64,000 bases of DNA, from assembly GCA_964440525.1 (NCBI GenBank), contig CAYTTC010000005.1, forward strand, positions 23,873 through 87,872, in the 5' to 3' direction. A program made the translations under genes and the position numbers. The notes under the pieces are model-generated. The model had not been told where the DNA came from. It saw nothing but the letters and a program-made list of their open reading frames with translations, and ran no database searches. Origin of the DNA: DASWJZ01 sp964440525. Its GTDB lineage: Bacteria > Pseudomonadota > Alphaproteobacteria > Rhizobiales > Afifellaceae. Positions 1-8,484 of the stretch are shown piece after piece (position 1 is the first letter of the stretch; each line of letters starts with the position of its first letter).

Positions 1-1253
1 GCGTGCGAGGCATCGGCCTCTCCGGCCACATGCATGGGGCGACACTCATCGACAAAGCCGGCCGGCCGCTCCGTCCCTGCATTCTGTGGAACGACGGGCG
101 TTCGGCGAAAGAGGCGGCGGAGCTCGACGCCGATCCGCGCTTCCGTGCGATCACCGGCAACATCGTCTTCCCCGGCTTCACGGCGCCGAAGCTCGTATGG
201 GTGCATCGCCACGAGCCAAAAATCTTCGGCAAGGTGGCGAAGGTTCTGCTGCCGAAGGACTATGTGCGGCTCTGGCTTACCGGCGACTATGCTTCCGACA
301 TGTCGGACTCCGCCGGCACATCGTGGCTCGATGTCGCCAGGCGCGACTGGTCGGACGAGCTGCTCGTCGCGACGCATCTCGAACGCGATCAGATGCCGGA
401 GCTGTTCGAGGGCACGGAGGCGACCGGAAAGCTCCGCGCCGTGCTTGCAACTCGCTGGGGCATGAAAGAGGCGCCGGTTGTCGCCGGCGGCGCCGGCGAC
501 AATGCGGCCTCAGCCTGCGGCGTCGGAACTGTCGCACCCGGCTCGGCCTTCGTCTCGCTCGGCACGTCGGGTGTGCTCTTCGTCTCCAACGAGAAATTCC
601 GCCCGAACCCCGCGAGCGCGGTCCACGCTTTCTGTCATGCGCTCCCAAAGACCTGGCATCAGATGGGCGTGATCCTCTCCGCCGCCTCCTCGCTCGAATG
701 GCTTGCCGGTGTGACCGGGTCGAGCGCCGGTGAGCTCGACCGGTTCGTGGAGGATACGCCGGCGGGCGAGGAGCCGCTTTTCTTCCTGCCTTATCTCTCC
801 GGCGAGCGGACGCCGCACAACGATGCGAGCGCGCGCGGCAGCTTTGTCGGCCTCTCGCACCAGACGGATCGTGCGGCACTTGCGCGCGCCGTCATGGAGG
901 GCGTTGCATTCGCCTTCGCCGATTCCATCGAAGCGCTTCGGGTTGCCGGCACCAAAGTCGAGCGGGCGACCGCAGTCGGCGGCGGCTCGCGCTCGCGCGC
1001 CTGGCTAAAAATCATCGCGAACGTCTTGAACCTGCCGATCGACATCCCCGCGGAGGGAGATTTCGGCGCTGGGCTTGGCGCGGCGCGGCTCGGGCTCATC
1101 GCTGCCGAGGGCGCCGATCCGATCGCCGTCTGCCGGCCGCCGGCGGTGCAGGAATCGATCATGCCCGAGCGCGGCGCAGCAGATGCCTATCGCGCCGCCT
1201 TCCAGCGCTATCGCGCGCTCTATCCCGCCATCAAGGAGGCTCTCAAGTCATGA
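1..1253 (+). CDS. xylB: Xylulokinase, 5' end cut off by the window
   Basis: FGGY-family kinase that phosphorylates D-xylulose to xylulose 5-phosphate, the second step of xylose use after isomerisation. The reading frame is open from base 3 and reads RGIGLSGHMHGATLID at once. In full xylulokinases this block lies some 70 residues in, so the true start is outside the window. The visible part is 416 residues. The catalytic-aspartate region GAGDNAAS and the late ATP-site block AVGGGSRSRAW are present. The stop codon overlaps the start of xylA (ATGA), so the two genes are translationally coupled. Family assignment is firm. Only the missing N-terminus limits the call. Confidence 0.95.
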   Translation, partial: VRGIGLSGHMHGATLIDKAGRPLRPCILWNDGRSAKEAAELDADPRFRAITGNIVFPGFTAPKLVWVHRHEPKIFGKVAKVLLPKDYVRLWLTGDYASDMSDSAGTSWLDVARRDWSDELLVATHLERDQMPELFEGTEATGKLRAVLATRWGMKEAPVVAGGAGDNAASACGVGTVAPGSAFVSLGTSGVLFVSNEKFRPNPASAVHAFCHALPKTWHQMGVILSAASSLEWLAGVTGSSAGELDRFVEDTPAGEEPLFFLPYLSGERTPHNDASARGSFVGLSHQTDRAALARAVMEGVAFAFADSIEALRVAGTKVERATAVGGGSRSRAWLKIIANVLNLPIDIPAEGDFGAGLGAARLGLIAAEGADPIAVCRPPAVQESIMPERGAADAYRAAFQRYRALYPAIKEALKS

Positions 1254-2560
1254 GCACCGGCTTTTTCGGCAACCAGAAGCCTGTCCGCTACGAGGGACCG
1301 GAAAGCCGCAACCCCCTCGCCTTCCGCGTCTACGACCCCGACCGGATCGTGCTCGGCAAGCGGATGGAGGACCACTTTCGCTTCGCCGTCTGCTACTGGC
1401 ACAGTTTTGCTTGGCCGGGTACCGATCCGTTCGGCGGTCCGACACTCCTTAGGCCCTGGTTCGGTGAGGGCATGGAGAAAGCGCGGCTCAAGGCCGATGT
1501 CGCCTTCGAGATGTTCGAGCTGCTCGGCGTCCCCTTCTTCAGCTTTCACGACCGCGACATCGCGCCGGAAGGAGCGTCGCTCGCGGAATCGAACCGCAAT
1601 GTGCGCGAGATCGCCGATATCTTCGCGAAGAAGATGGAGACCGCGAAGGTCAAGCTTCTCTGGGGAACCGCCAACCTCTTCTCCAACCGCCGCTTCATGG
1701 CGGGCGCCGCGACCAATCCCGATCCCGAGGTCTTTGCCTATGCCGCCGCGCAGGTGAAGAACGCGCTCGACGTCACCCATGAGCTAGGCGGCGCGAACTA
1801 CGTGCTCTGGGGCGGACGCGAGGGCTACGAGACGCTTCTCAACACCGACATGAAACGCGAGCTCGCGCAGCTCGGCCGCTTCCTGACCATGGTGGTCGAG
1901 CACAAGGAAAAGATCGGCTTCAAGGGCACAATCCTGATCGAGCCGAAGCCGAAGGAGCCCACAAAGCACCAGTACGATTTCGACGTCGGCACGATTTTCG
2001 GGATGCTGAAGGCCTACGACCTCGAGAAAAAGGTGAAGATCAATATCGAGCAGAACCACGCGATCCTGGCCGGTCACTCGTTCCAGCACGAGATCCAGCT
2101 CGCCGCGGCGCTCGGCATTTTCGGCTCGCTCGACCTGAACCGCGGCGACGATCTCCTGGGTTGGGACACCGACCAGTTCGCCATGAGCGGGCCGGAACTG
2201 ACGCTGATGATGGTGGAAGTGCTGCGCGCCGGTGGCTTCACGACCGGCGGCATGAATTTCGACGCAAAGATCCGCCGCCAGTCGATCGAGCCTGACGACC
2301 TGCTCCACGCGCATGTCGGCTCGATGGATGCGACCGCGAAGGCGCTACTGAACGCCGAGGCGATCATGAAGGACGGCGCGCTGCAGAAATTCGTCGACGA
2401 CCGCTATTCGGGCTGGAACGGCGCGCTCGGCAAGGACATGCTTTCGGGCAAGAAGAGCCTCGACGACCTCGCCACCTACGTGGCGGAGAAGAAGCTCGAC
2501 CCGCAGCCGAAGAGCGGAAGGCAGGAGTATTTGGAAAACCTGGTCAATCGGTTTGGGTGA
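1250..2560 (+). CDS. xylA: Xylose isomerase
   Basis: Interconverts D-xylose and D-xylulose in the cytoplasm. The protein has 436 residues, the normal length of the long (class II) isomerases. The catalytic histidine lies in FHDRDIAPEG. The metal ligands lie in IEPKPKEPTKHQYD, NIEQNHA and LNRGDDLLGWDTDQF. The ATG start overlaps the xylB stop by four bases, so xylBA is one operon whose promoter and any regulator lie upstream of the window. No terminator is obvious after the stop, and the higBA genes begin 60 bases downstream. Confidence 0.97.
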   Translation: MSTGFFGNQKPVRYEGPESRNPLAFRVYDPDRIVLGKRMEDHFRFAVCYWHSFAWPGTDPFGGPTLLRPWFGEGMEKARLKADVAFEMFELLGVPFFSFHDRDIAPEGASLAESNRNVREIADIFAKKMETAKVKLLWGTANLFSNRRFMAGAATNPDPEVFAYAAAQVKNALDVTHELGGANYVLWGGREGYETLLNTDMKRELAQLGRFLTMVVEHKEKIGFKGTILIEPKPKEPTKHQYDFDVGTIFGMLKAYDLEKKVKINIEQNHAILAGHSFQHEIQLAAALGIFGSLDLNRGDDLLGWDTDQFAMSGPELTLMMVEVLRAGGFTTGGMNFDAKIRRQSIEPDDLLHAHVGSMDATAKALLNAEAIMKDGALQKFVDDRYSGWNGALGKDMLSGKKSLDDLATYVAEKKLDPQPKSGRQEYLENLVNRFG

Positions 2561-2572
2561 GCACAGTCGCGA

Positions 2573-2614
2573 GTGTAATGCAATGCTTGACACCCGTCGC
2601 GCGCTCCTTTACAC
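2573..2614 (+). promoter_or_regulatory. Candidate higBA promoter/operator
   Basis: A GTGTAA half-site at 2573-2578 is mirrored by TTACAC at 2609-2614. Between them, at 2587-2592, is a perfect TTGACA -35 box. A poor -10 (TACACG, 2610-2615) follows 17 bases later. The higB ATG is at 2621 and has no Shine-Dalgarno sequence, which would fit an almost leaderless mRNA. Autorepression of higBA by HigA is known for the family. That this site mediates it is inference. Confidence 0.3.
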
Positions 2615-2620
2615 GCTTCG

Positions 2621-2899
2621 ATGATTAGGAGCTTCCGGAACCGTGCTCTCCGACAACTTTGGGAAACCGGGTCCGCAAGCAGGATCGACAGGCGTATGCA
2701 CGCCAGGCTCCTACGTCGGCTGGATGTCATTGATCGGGCAACCGTTCGCGAGGACCTGAATGTCCCCGGGTTCGACTTCCATCCGCTTCGTGGGTTCGGC
2801 CCGGTTCGCTACTCCATCCACGTGAACGGCCCCTGGTGCATCACGTTCGAATTCGAGGATGGCGATGCAAGTGGTGTGGATTTCGAGCAGTACCATTGA
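2621..2899 (+). CDS. higB: HigB-type toxin (RelE/ParE fold)
   Basis: Predicted ribosome-dependent mRNA interferase of a type II toxin-antitoxin system, 92 residues. It opens with the HigB-like MIRSFRNRALRQLWETG and carries the core FHPLRGFGPVRYSIHV followed by WCITFEFEDGDA, the usual beta-sheet end of the RelE superfamily. As is typical of higBA, and unlike most toxin-antitoxin loci, the toxin comes first and the antitoxin follows after about 50 bases. The start matches family members but lacks a Shine-Dalgarno sequence. The gene lies between xylA and puuD and has no apparent link to either pathway. Confidence 0.85.
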   Translation: MIRSFRNRALRQLWETGSASRIDRRMHARLLRRLDVIDRATVREDLNVPGFDFHPLRGFGPVRYSIHVNGPWCITFEFEDGDASGVDFEQYH

Positions 2900-2949
2900 T
2901 GCAGCGGCACTCCAGGCGTCGGACTTTCCCTGCAAAACGGAGACGATAG

Positions 2950-3270
2950 ATGCAGCGAGCGTATGAGGCACATCGGCCCTCGCGTCCGCCTACGCATCCC
3001 GGGGCGGTGCTCCGCGAGGACGTTCTGCCGGCCCTTCGCATGAGCGTCACCGACGTTGCGGCGCATCTGCGGGTCAGTCGCCAAACGCTCCACCGGATTC
3101 TCGCGGAAAAAGCAGCCATCACGCCCGAAATGGCGGTCCGGCTGGGAAAATTCTGCGGGAACGGACCGGGTCTTTGGCTCCGGATGCAGCAGGCTCACGA
3201 TCTATGGCACGCCGAGCGGACGCTGAAGGACGAGGTCAAGGCCATCCCCACGGCGCAGGAGGCGGCGTAG
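2950..3270 (+). CDS. higA: HigA-type antitoxin (XRE helix-turn-helix)
   Basis: DNA-binding antitoxin of 106 residues, partner of the preceding HigB. The family signature HPGAVLREDVLPALRMS is followed by a clear helix-turn-helix (VTDVAAHLRVSRQTLHRILA) at about residues 34-53. The sequence PGLWLRMQQAHDLW is typical of the VapI/HigA group. GGAG lies 7 bases before the ATG. The gene ends five bases from the convergent puuD stop, with no room for a separate terminator. Confidence 0.88.
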   Translation: MQRAYEAHRPSRPPTHPGAVLREDVLPALRMSVTDVAAHLRVSRQTLHRILAEKAAITPEMAVRLGKFCGNGPGLWLRMQQAHDLWHAERTLKDEVKAIPTAQEAA

Positions 3271-3275
3271 AAAAC

Positions 3276-4469
3276 CTACCTTGCCTTCGCGCCCTGCTCG
3301 ATCCAGGCGCCAAGCCTCGCGCGCTCTTCCCTCGTCATACCCGTGGTATTGCCGAGCGGCATAATGTCAGACAGCACGGTCTGCTGCTCGATCTTACTCG
3401 CGTAGAGTCGGATCTCTTCCAGCGTATCGAGCGCTACGCCCTTCGGCGCCGCAGGATAATCCTTGTTCGCCGGCGTCGCGGAGTGGCACTGGATGCAATG
3501 CTTTTCGATGATCGGATGGATGTCGGCGAAGGAAGCGCCGCCCGTAATGGGCGCCGCACCGGGGCGATAGGCGGTGATCATGATCAGCACAATCACCACC
3601 GCGACCGCGGCAGGGATCGAAGCGAGCGCAACGGTGGTCAGGATCCCGTGATTGGTGACGTTGAAGAAATGGCGGATCAGGCCACCGACGACCACGATTC
3701 CGAGCGCGATCAGCGGGCTCCAGGGATGCCCGAACATGATCGGATAATGGTTGGAGATCATCATGAAGATGACGGGCAGCGTCAGATAATTGTTGTGGAG
3801 CGAGCGCTCCGCCGCCTCTTTTCCGAGCGCGGGATCTGGCTTCCGCCCAGCAATCAGGTCGGCCACCACGATCTTCTGGTTTGGAATGATGACGAAGAAC
3901 ACGCTTGCGGCCATGATCGTGCCGATCAGCGAGCCGACGTGCAGGAACGCCGCGCGGTCGGAAAAGACGCCGTGGTAGAAGAAGGTAAAGGCCGCGATCT
4001 CGATGAAGAGCGCGACGGCGAGCGGCCCGCGTTTCTGACCGAGCGGCGACTTGCACAGGCCATCGTAGATGAACCAACCGGCGGCCAGCGATCCAGCCGA
4101 GAGGACGATTGCCCAGGCTGGGTCGAGCGGGATTTTTTCTTTGTCGATCAGAAAAGCGTCGGCGCCGAAATAGTAGATAACGGCAAGCAGCAGGAAGCCG
4201 GTGATCCAGGTGAAATAGGCTTCGTATTTGAACCAGTGCAGCTCGTCGGGCATTCGGTCGGGCGCGACCGCGTATTTCTCGGCGAGATAGAAGCCGCCGC
4301 CATGCACCATCCAGGTCTCGCCGGCGATGCCCGGGTCCTGGCCGTCGCGCTTCTTCAGGCTCGCCTCCAGCCAGATGAAGAAAAACGACGTGCCGATCCA
4401 GGCGATGCCGGTCATGACATGCGCCCAGCGCAGCACCGCGTTCAGCCATTCGAGGATCGCCGCGCTCAT
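3276..4469 (-). CDS. puuD: Membrane urate oxidase with C-terminal cytochrome c domain
   Basis: PuuD-type urate hydroxylase that converts urate to 5-hydroxyisourate and should pass electrons to the respiratory chain through its own heme. About 300 residues with roughly eight hydrophobic spans include WAHVMTGIAWIGTSFFF near the N-terminus, FTWITGFLLLAVIYYF, and a paired NHYPIMFGHPWS. A C-terminal segment follows with the heme c motif CIQCH and a distal DIMPLGNTTGMT (axial Met). I chose ATG 4469 (397 residues), just past the guaD stop, over an in-frame GTG at 4508 that would overlap guaD. The CxxCH heme needs a cytochrome c maturation system. See the damaged ccm operon at 53526-55469. Confidence 0.92.
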   Translation of the reverse strand: MSAAILEWLNAVLRWAHVMTGIAWIGTSFFFIWLEASLKKRDGQDPGIAGETWMVHGGGFYLAEKYAVAPDRMPDELHWFKYEAYFTWITGFLLLAVIYYFGADAFLIDKEKIPLDPAWAIVLSAGSLAAGWFIYDGLCKSPLGQKRGPLAVALFIEIAAFTFFYHGVFSDRAAFLHVGSLIGTIMAASVFFVIIPNQKIVVADLIAGRKPDPALGKEAAERSLHNNYLTLPVIFMMISNHYPIMFGHPWSPLIALGIVVVGGLIRHFFNVTNHGILTTVALASIPAAVAVVIVLIMITAYRPGAAPITGGASFADIHPIIEKHCIQCHSATPANKDYPAAPKGVALDTLEEIRLYASKIEQQTVLSDIMPLGNTTGMTREERARLGAWIEQGAKAR

Positions 4470-4474
4470 CGAGG

Positions 4475-4954
4475 TCAGTACTGAACCTTGTCGGGCTTTT
4501 TCTGCCACTCGGCGAAGACGGCCTCAGCCTCCGGCAATTCGAGCTTCACCGTCGGGATGGTGCGGGCGTCGATCGGCTTCGATACCTCGTCGTAGATGAG
4601 CGCATCGTCGAAGCCGATCGCAGCGGCGTCCTCACGGGAGTTGGCGAAGAAGATGCGGTCGATCCGCGCCCAATAGATGGCGGCGAGGCACATCGGGCAT
4701 GGCTCGCAGCTCGTGTAGATGTCGCAGCCGACAAGCGAGAACGATCCGAGCGTTGCACAGCCGCCGCGGATCGCCGTCACCTCGGCGTGCGCCGTCGGAT
4801 CGTTCGTCGAGGTGACCTTATTCCAGCCTTCGGCGATCACCTTGCCGTCCTTGACGATGATGGCGCCGAATGGCCCGCCGGCTCCTTCCCGCATGCGCTC
4901 CGCCGAGAGTTTTACGGCGCGGCGCATGAATTCGCGATGCGGCTCAGCGTCCAT
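4475..4954 (-). CDS. guaD: Guanine deaminase of the cytidine-deaminase fold
   Basis: Predicted to convert guanine to xanthine, which feeds xanthine dehydrogenase. The 159 residues contain the zinc-site motifs TAHAEVTAIR (ligand His and catalytic Glu) and SCEPCPMCLAAIYW (two Cys ligands). The FGAIIVKDG block and the C-terminal length match the small Bacillus-type guanine deaminases rather than the large amidohydrolase type. The start overlaps the xdhC stop by 11 bases, and the stop is six bases before puuD. Position inside the purine cluster favours guanine over cytosine or tRNA adenosine as substrate. Confidence 0.88.
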   Translation of the reverse strand: MDAEPHREFMRRAVKLSAERMREGAGGPFGAIIVKDGKVIAEGWNKVTSTNDPTAHAEVTAIRGGCATLGSFSLVGCDIYTSCEPCPMCLAAIYWARIDRIFFANSREDAAAIGFDDALIYDEVSKPIDARTIPTVKLELPEAEAVFAEWQKKPDKVQY

Positions 4955-5930
4955 GCAGCACCGAGGCGGTGGCGCGTAACAGGTTCCGCTCGCGGCGCAT
5001 CAACAGGTCGGCGGCAAAGGAAGCGGCGATCGCGGTGGGCTCCTTGCTCTCGATGTCGGGGAGGCCGATCGGGCAAGTCAGGCGCGCGAGCTGCTCGCGC
5101 GAAATGCCGGCCTCGCCGAGCCGCTTGACGAAGCGGGCGCGTTTCGTAGGAGACCCTATCAGGCCGAGATAGGCGAAGTCGTCGCGCCGCAGCACCGCCT
5201 CGCAGACAGCTTCGTCGAGCGGATGGCTGTGCGTCATCACGAGAAAGATCGTATCCGGCGGCGCTTCGTCGACCACAAGCTCGGGCATGGCAAGCGCAAG
5301 GCATTTCACGCCGGCAGGCGCCGGCTCGGGAAACTGCCCGGCGCGTCCGTCGATCCACGTAAAGGCGAAACCGAGAGGCGCCACCGCATACGCAATTGCG
5401 CGCCCGACATGGCCGGCACCGAAGAGCCAGAACGCCTGGGCCGGTGGATTGACGCGCTCGCGAACGATCGCCCGACTGCCCGCGAGGGTCGCGACGAACG
5501 CGGCTTCCTTTTGCCCGCCGCCGGCGCTCCAATCGCGACGAAAACCTCCCGCGTCGTCGAGCCGGACCGTCCGGAAAATCGGCGTCGGCTCCTCGGCGGC
5601 TCGCATCAGCTTCTTGAGCCAGGCGAGATCGGCCGGCGCGAAGGGCTCGAAGGCAAGCATCACCGACCCGCCGCAGCATTGGTTGAGCTCGGGCCCGAGC
5701 GCCAGGCGAAGGAGCCCTGCCCCGCCAGACTGCAGAAGCTCGCGCGCCTTCCGCATCGCGGTATGTTCAAGCTCGCCCCCGCCGATCGTGCCCGCAATCG
5801 TGCCTTCGGTGACGAGCATCTGCGCCCCGACCTCGCGCGGGCCTGAGCCCCTCAGCTCCACGACGTGCACGAGCGTCGCGGCATCGCCGCGTTCAAGCGC
5901 CTCCGCGAGGGCTGCGAGCCAGAACCGCAT
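4944..5930 (-). CDS. xdhC: Xanthine dehydrogenase accessory protein XdhC
   Basis: Chaperone that binds molybdenum cofactor, promotes its sulfuration and delivers it to the XdhB subunit. About 328 residues. The N-terminal XdhC/CoxI domain shows GSGPREVGAQMLVTEG and GTIGGGELEH. A Rossmann-like C-terminal domain shows LFGAGHVGRAIAYA at about residue 170 and MTHSHPLDEAV. ATG 5930 is preferred over a TTG one codon upstream. About 100 bases separate it from xdhB, and a dispersed palindromic repeat fills that gap. Confidence 0.94.
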   Translation of the reverse strand: MRFWLAALAEALERGDAATLVHVVELRGSGPREVGAQMLVTEGTIAGTIGGGELEHTAMRKARELLQSGGAGLLRLALGPELNQCCGGSVMLAFEPFAPADLAWLKKLMRAAEEPTPIFRTVRLDDAGGFRRDWSAGGGQKEAAFVATLAGSRAIVRERVNPPAQAFWLFGAGHVGRAIAYAVAPLGFAFTWIDGRAGQFPEPAPAGVKCLALAMPELVVDEAPPDTIFLVMTHSHPLDEAVCEAVLRRDDFAYLGLIGSPTKRARFVKRLGEAGISREQLARLTCPIGLPDIESKEPTAIAASFAADLLMRRERNLLRATASVLHGR

Positions 5931-5948
5931 CAACCGCTGCTCCCAATG

Positions 5949-6090
5949 TTTGTCATCCCGGTTTGGCCGTCAGGCCAAGACCGGGACCCATGAACACAGG
6001 TCAAGAAACTAAAGCAGGGGCTCCACCTCATCCGGTCCTCTTCGGTGTTCGTGGGTCCCGGCCCTCGCTTCGGTCGGCCGGGATGACAAA
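5949..6090. repeat. Dispersed palindromic repeat, family A, copy 1
   Basis: Long imperfect inverted repeat. The left end TTTGTCATCCCGG is answered by CCGGGATGACAAA on the right. Inner arms pair around GGGACCCATGAACAC and GTGTTCGTGGGTCCC. A second copy lies at 28511-28660. The right 63 bases of this copy are the last codons and stop of xdhB. Confidence 0.85.
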
Positions 6091-8484
6091 CTTTGAGGTG
6101 GAGTCCGTCCCGCGGGCGCGCACATCTTCGACCGCGAAGAGGATTCTTTCGGGGGTCGCCGGCGTGTCGAGATGCGGGAAGACGCGATGGTCGCCGGCCG
6201 CGGCGACGGCGTCGGTCAGCGCCGAGAAAGCGGAGAGCGCCAGCATCAGCGGCGGCTCGCCCACCGCCTTGGAGCGGTAGATGGTGGGCGAGCGGTTCAC
6301 GCCCTTCTCCCAGATCGCGATACGCATGTCGTCGGGGCGGTCGTTGGCGGTCGGGATCTTGTAGGTGGAGGGGGCGTGCGTCATCAGCCGGCCCTTCTCG
6401 TCCCACCACAATTCCTCGGTGGTCAGCCAGCCGACCCCCTGGATGAAGCCGCCTTCGATCTGACCGAGATCGACGGCCGGATTGAGCGAGCGTCCGACGT
6501 CATGGAGGATGTCGGCTCGGCGCAGTCGGTTTTCGCCGGTCAGCGTGTCGATGACCACTTCACTCACCGCCGCGCCATAGGCGAAGTAGAAGAACGGTTT
6601 TCCGCGCGCTTTTTCGCGGTCGTAATGGATGTCGGGCGTCGCGTAGAACCCGGTCGAGGATAGCGAGACGCGCCCGAGATAGGCCTCCGCCACGAGATCG
6701 GAAAAGGCCATCTCCTCGTTTCCGACGCGCACGCGGTTCGGCAGGAAGACGATCTGCTCCTCGGGCACCTTGTATTTCCTGGCCGCAAACGCGACGAGCC
6801 GGCCCTTGATGGTCTCGGCCGCGGCCTTCGCCGCCATGCCGTTCATGTCGGAGCCGGAGGATGCGGCGGTCGCCGAGGTGTTCGGCACCTTGGCAGTGGT
6901 CGTCGCGGTGATCTTCACCCGGTCGAGGTCGATCTGGAATTCTTCCGCGACCACCTGCGCGACCTTGACGAAGAGCCCCTGTCCCATCTCCGTCCCGCCG
7001 TGGTTCAGGTGCACGGACCCGTCCTTGTAGACGTGCACCAGCGCGCCGGCCTGGTTCAGATGCGTCGTGGTGAAGGAAATGCCGAATTTCACCGGCGTCA
7101 GCGCGATGCCTTTCTTCAGGATTGGGCTCTTGGCATTGAAGGCGCGGACGGCCTCGCGGCGCGCGCGATAGTCGGAAGAGACTTCGAGCTCGTCCACCAT
7201 CTCGGCAATGACGCAATCGGTCACCTCCATGTGGTAGGGGGTGATGCCGCCGCCTTCGGCCGGATAGAAATTCGCGCTCCGCACATCGAGCGGGTCGCGG
7301 CCGAGCGTGAAGGCGATCTCGTCGATCGCCCGCTCGATCCCGAGCATCCCCTGTGGGCCGCCGAACCCGCGAAAGGCAGTGTTGGAGACGGTGTGCGTCT
7401 TCATCCGCCGGGAACGGATGAGGGCATTGTGAAGCTCGTAGGCATTGTCGGCGTGGAACATGGCGCGGTCGGCGATAGCCGCCGAAAGGTCCGCCGAATA
7501 GCCGCAACGCGCCGCATGGTCGAAGCGGACGCCCTGGATCACGCCTTCATCGTCAAATCCCACATCGTAATTGATGCGAAAATCGTGCCGCTTGCCTGTC
7601 ATTTCCATGTCGTCGTCGCGGTCGAGCCGGAGCTTTGCCGGCCGCCCCGTCTTCCCCGCGACGAGCGCGGCGATCGCCGCGAAGAGCGCCGGTTGGCTCT
7701 CCTTGCCACCGAAGCCGCCGCCCATCCGCCGCACTTCCACCGTCACGGCATTGTCGGAGAGGCCGAGCACCTTTGCGACGGTGTGCTGCACTTCCGCCGG
7801 ATGCTGCGTGGAGGAATGGACGAGCATGTCGCCCGCCTCGCCCGGGATCGCATAAGCGACCTGGCCCTCGAGATAGAAATGGTCCTGCCCGCCGATGAAG
7901 ATGCTGCCCTTGATGCGGCGCGGCGCGCGAGCGAGAGCGGCATCGACATCGCCGAGACGCATCTCGTGCACCGGCAGCAAATCGGCATCGGCCGCGAGCG
8001 CGTCGTCGACCGAGATCAGCGCCGGCAGATCCTCGTATTCGACCCTGGCGAGCTTTGCCGCCGCGCGCGCAGCCTCGACACTCTCCGCCGCCACGGCGAA
8101 CAGCGACTGGCCAACATACTGAACCTCGTCCTCGGCGAAGACCGGATCGTCGTGCATGACCGGGCTCGCATCGTTCTCGCCGGGAATATCCTTCGCTGTC
8201 AGCACGCAGACGACGCCTGGCGCAGAGCGGACGGCGGAAACATCGACAGACACGAGCCGCGCATGCGCGCGCTCGCTCATCGCGACATAGATCTGCAGCG
8301 TGCCGGGAAGCTCCGGCACGTCGTCGACATAGACCGCCTCGCCGGAAACGTGCAGCGCTGCGCTGTCGTGAACAACGGGCCGAGCCACACCGCCGCGGAT
8401 GTTTTCGTCGTGCCGCGGAGGCTCGTGCGGCACAGAGGTGATCGTGCCCGCGCCGCTCCGGTCCTGGATGAGGGTCTCATCCAT
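6028..8484 (-). CDS. xdhB: Xanthine dehydrogenase, molybdopterin-binding large subunit
   Basis: Molybdenum subunit of xanthine dehydrogenase, oxidising hypoxanthine and xanthine to urate. The 818 residues include the aldehyde-oxidase a/b hammerhead domain at about 25-150, and the molybdopterin motifs GGFGGKE, TAFRGFGGPQG and GGTEMGQG. The active-site glutamate region KAVGEPPLML is also present. The ATG overlaps the xdhA stop (ATGA). After the conserved end, near VFPHLDTPATPERI, the protein continues for about 40 residues. The last 20 of these are encoded inside repeat A, which has supplied the stop codon. Otherwise this is a standard member of the family. Confidence 0.95.
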   Translation of the reverse strand: MDETLIQDRSGAGTITSVPHEPPRHDENIRGGVARPVVHDSAALHVSGEAVYVDDVPELPGTLQIYVAMSERAHARLVSVDVSAVRSAPGVVCVLTAKDIPGENDASPVMHDDPVFAEDEVQYVGQSLFAVAAESVEAARAAAKLARVEYEDLPALISVDDALAADADLLPVHEMRLGDVDAALARAPRRIKGSIFIGGQDHFYLEGQVAYAIPGEAGDMLVHSSTQHPAEVQHTVAKVLGLSDNAVTVEVRRMGGGFGGKESQPALFAAIAALVAGKTGRPAKLRLDRDDDMEMTGKRHDFRINYDVGFDDEGVIQGVRFDHAARCGYSADLSAAIADRAMFHADNAYELHNALIRSRRMKTHTVSNTAFRGFGGPQGMLGIERAIDEIAFTLGRDPLDVRSANFYPAEGGGITPYHMEVTDCVIAEMVDELEVSSDYRARREAVRAFNAKSPILKKGIALTPVKFGISFTTTHLNQAGALVHVYKDGSVHLNHGGTEMGQGLFVKVAQVVAEEFQIDLDRVKITATTTAKVPNTSATAASSGSDMNGMAAKAAAETIKGRLVAFAARKYKVPEEQIVFLPNRVRVGNEEMAFSDLVAEAYLGRVSLSSTGFYATPDIHYDREKARGKPFFYFAYGAAVSEVVIDTLTGENRLRRADILHDVGRSLNPAVDLGQIEGGFIQGVGWLTTEELWWDEKGRLMTHAPSTYKIPTANDRPDDMRIAIWEKGVNRSPTIYRSKAVGEPPLMLALSAFSALTDAVAAAGDHRVFPHLDTPATPERILFAVEDVRARGTDSTSKFVIPADRSEGRDPRTPKRTG

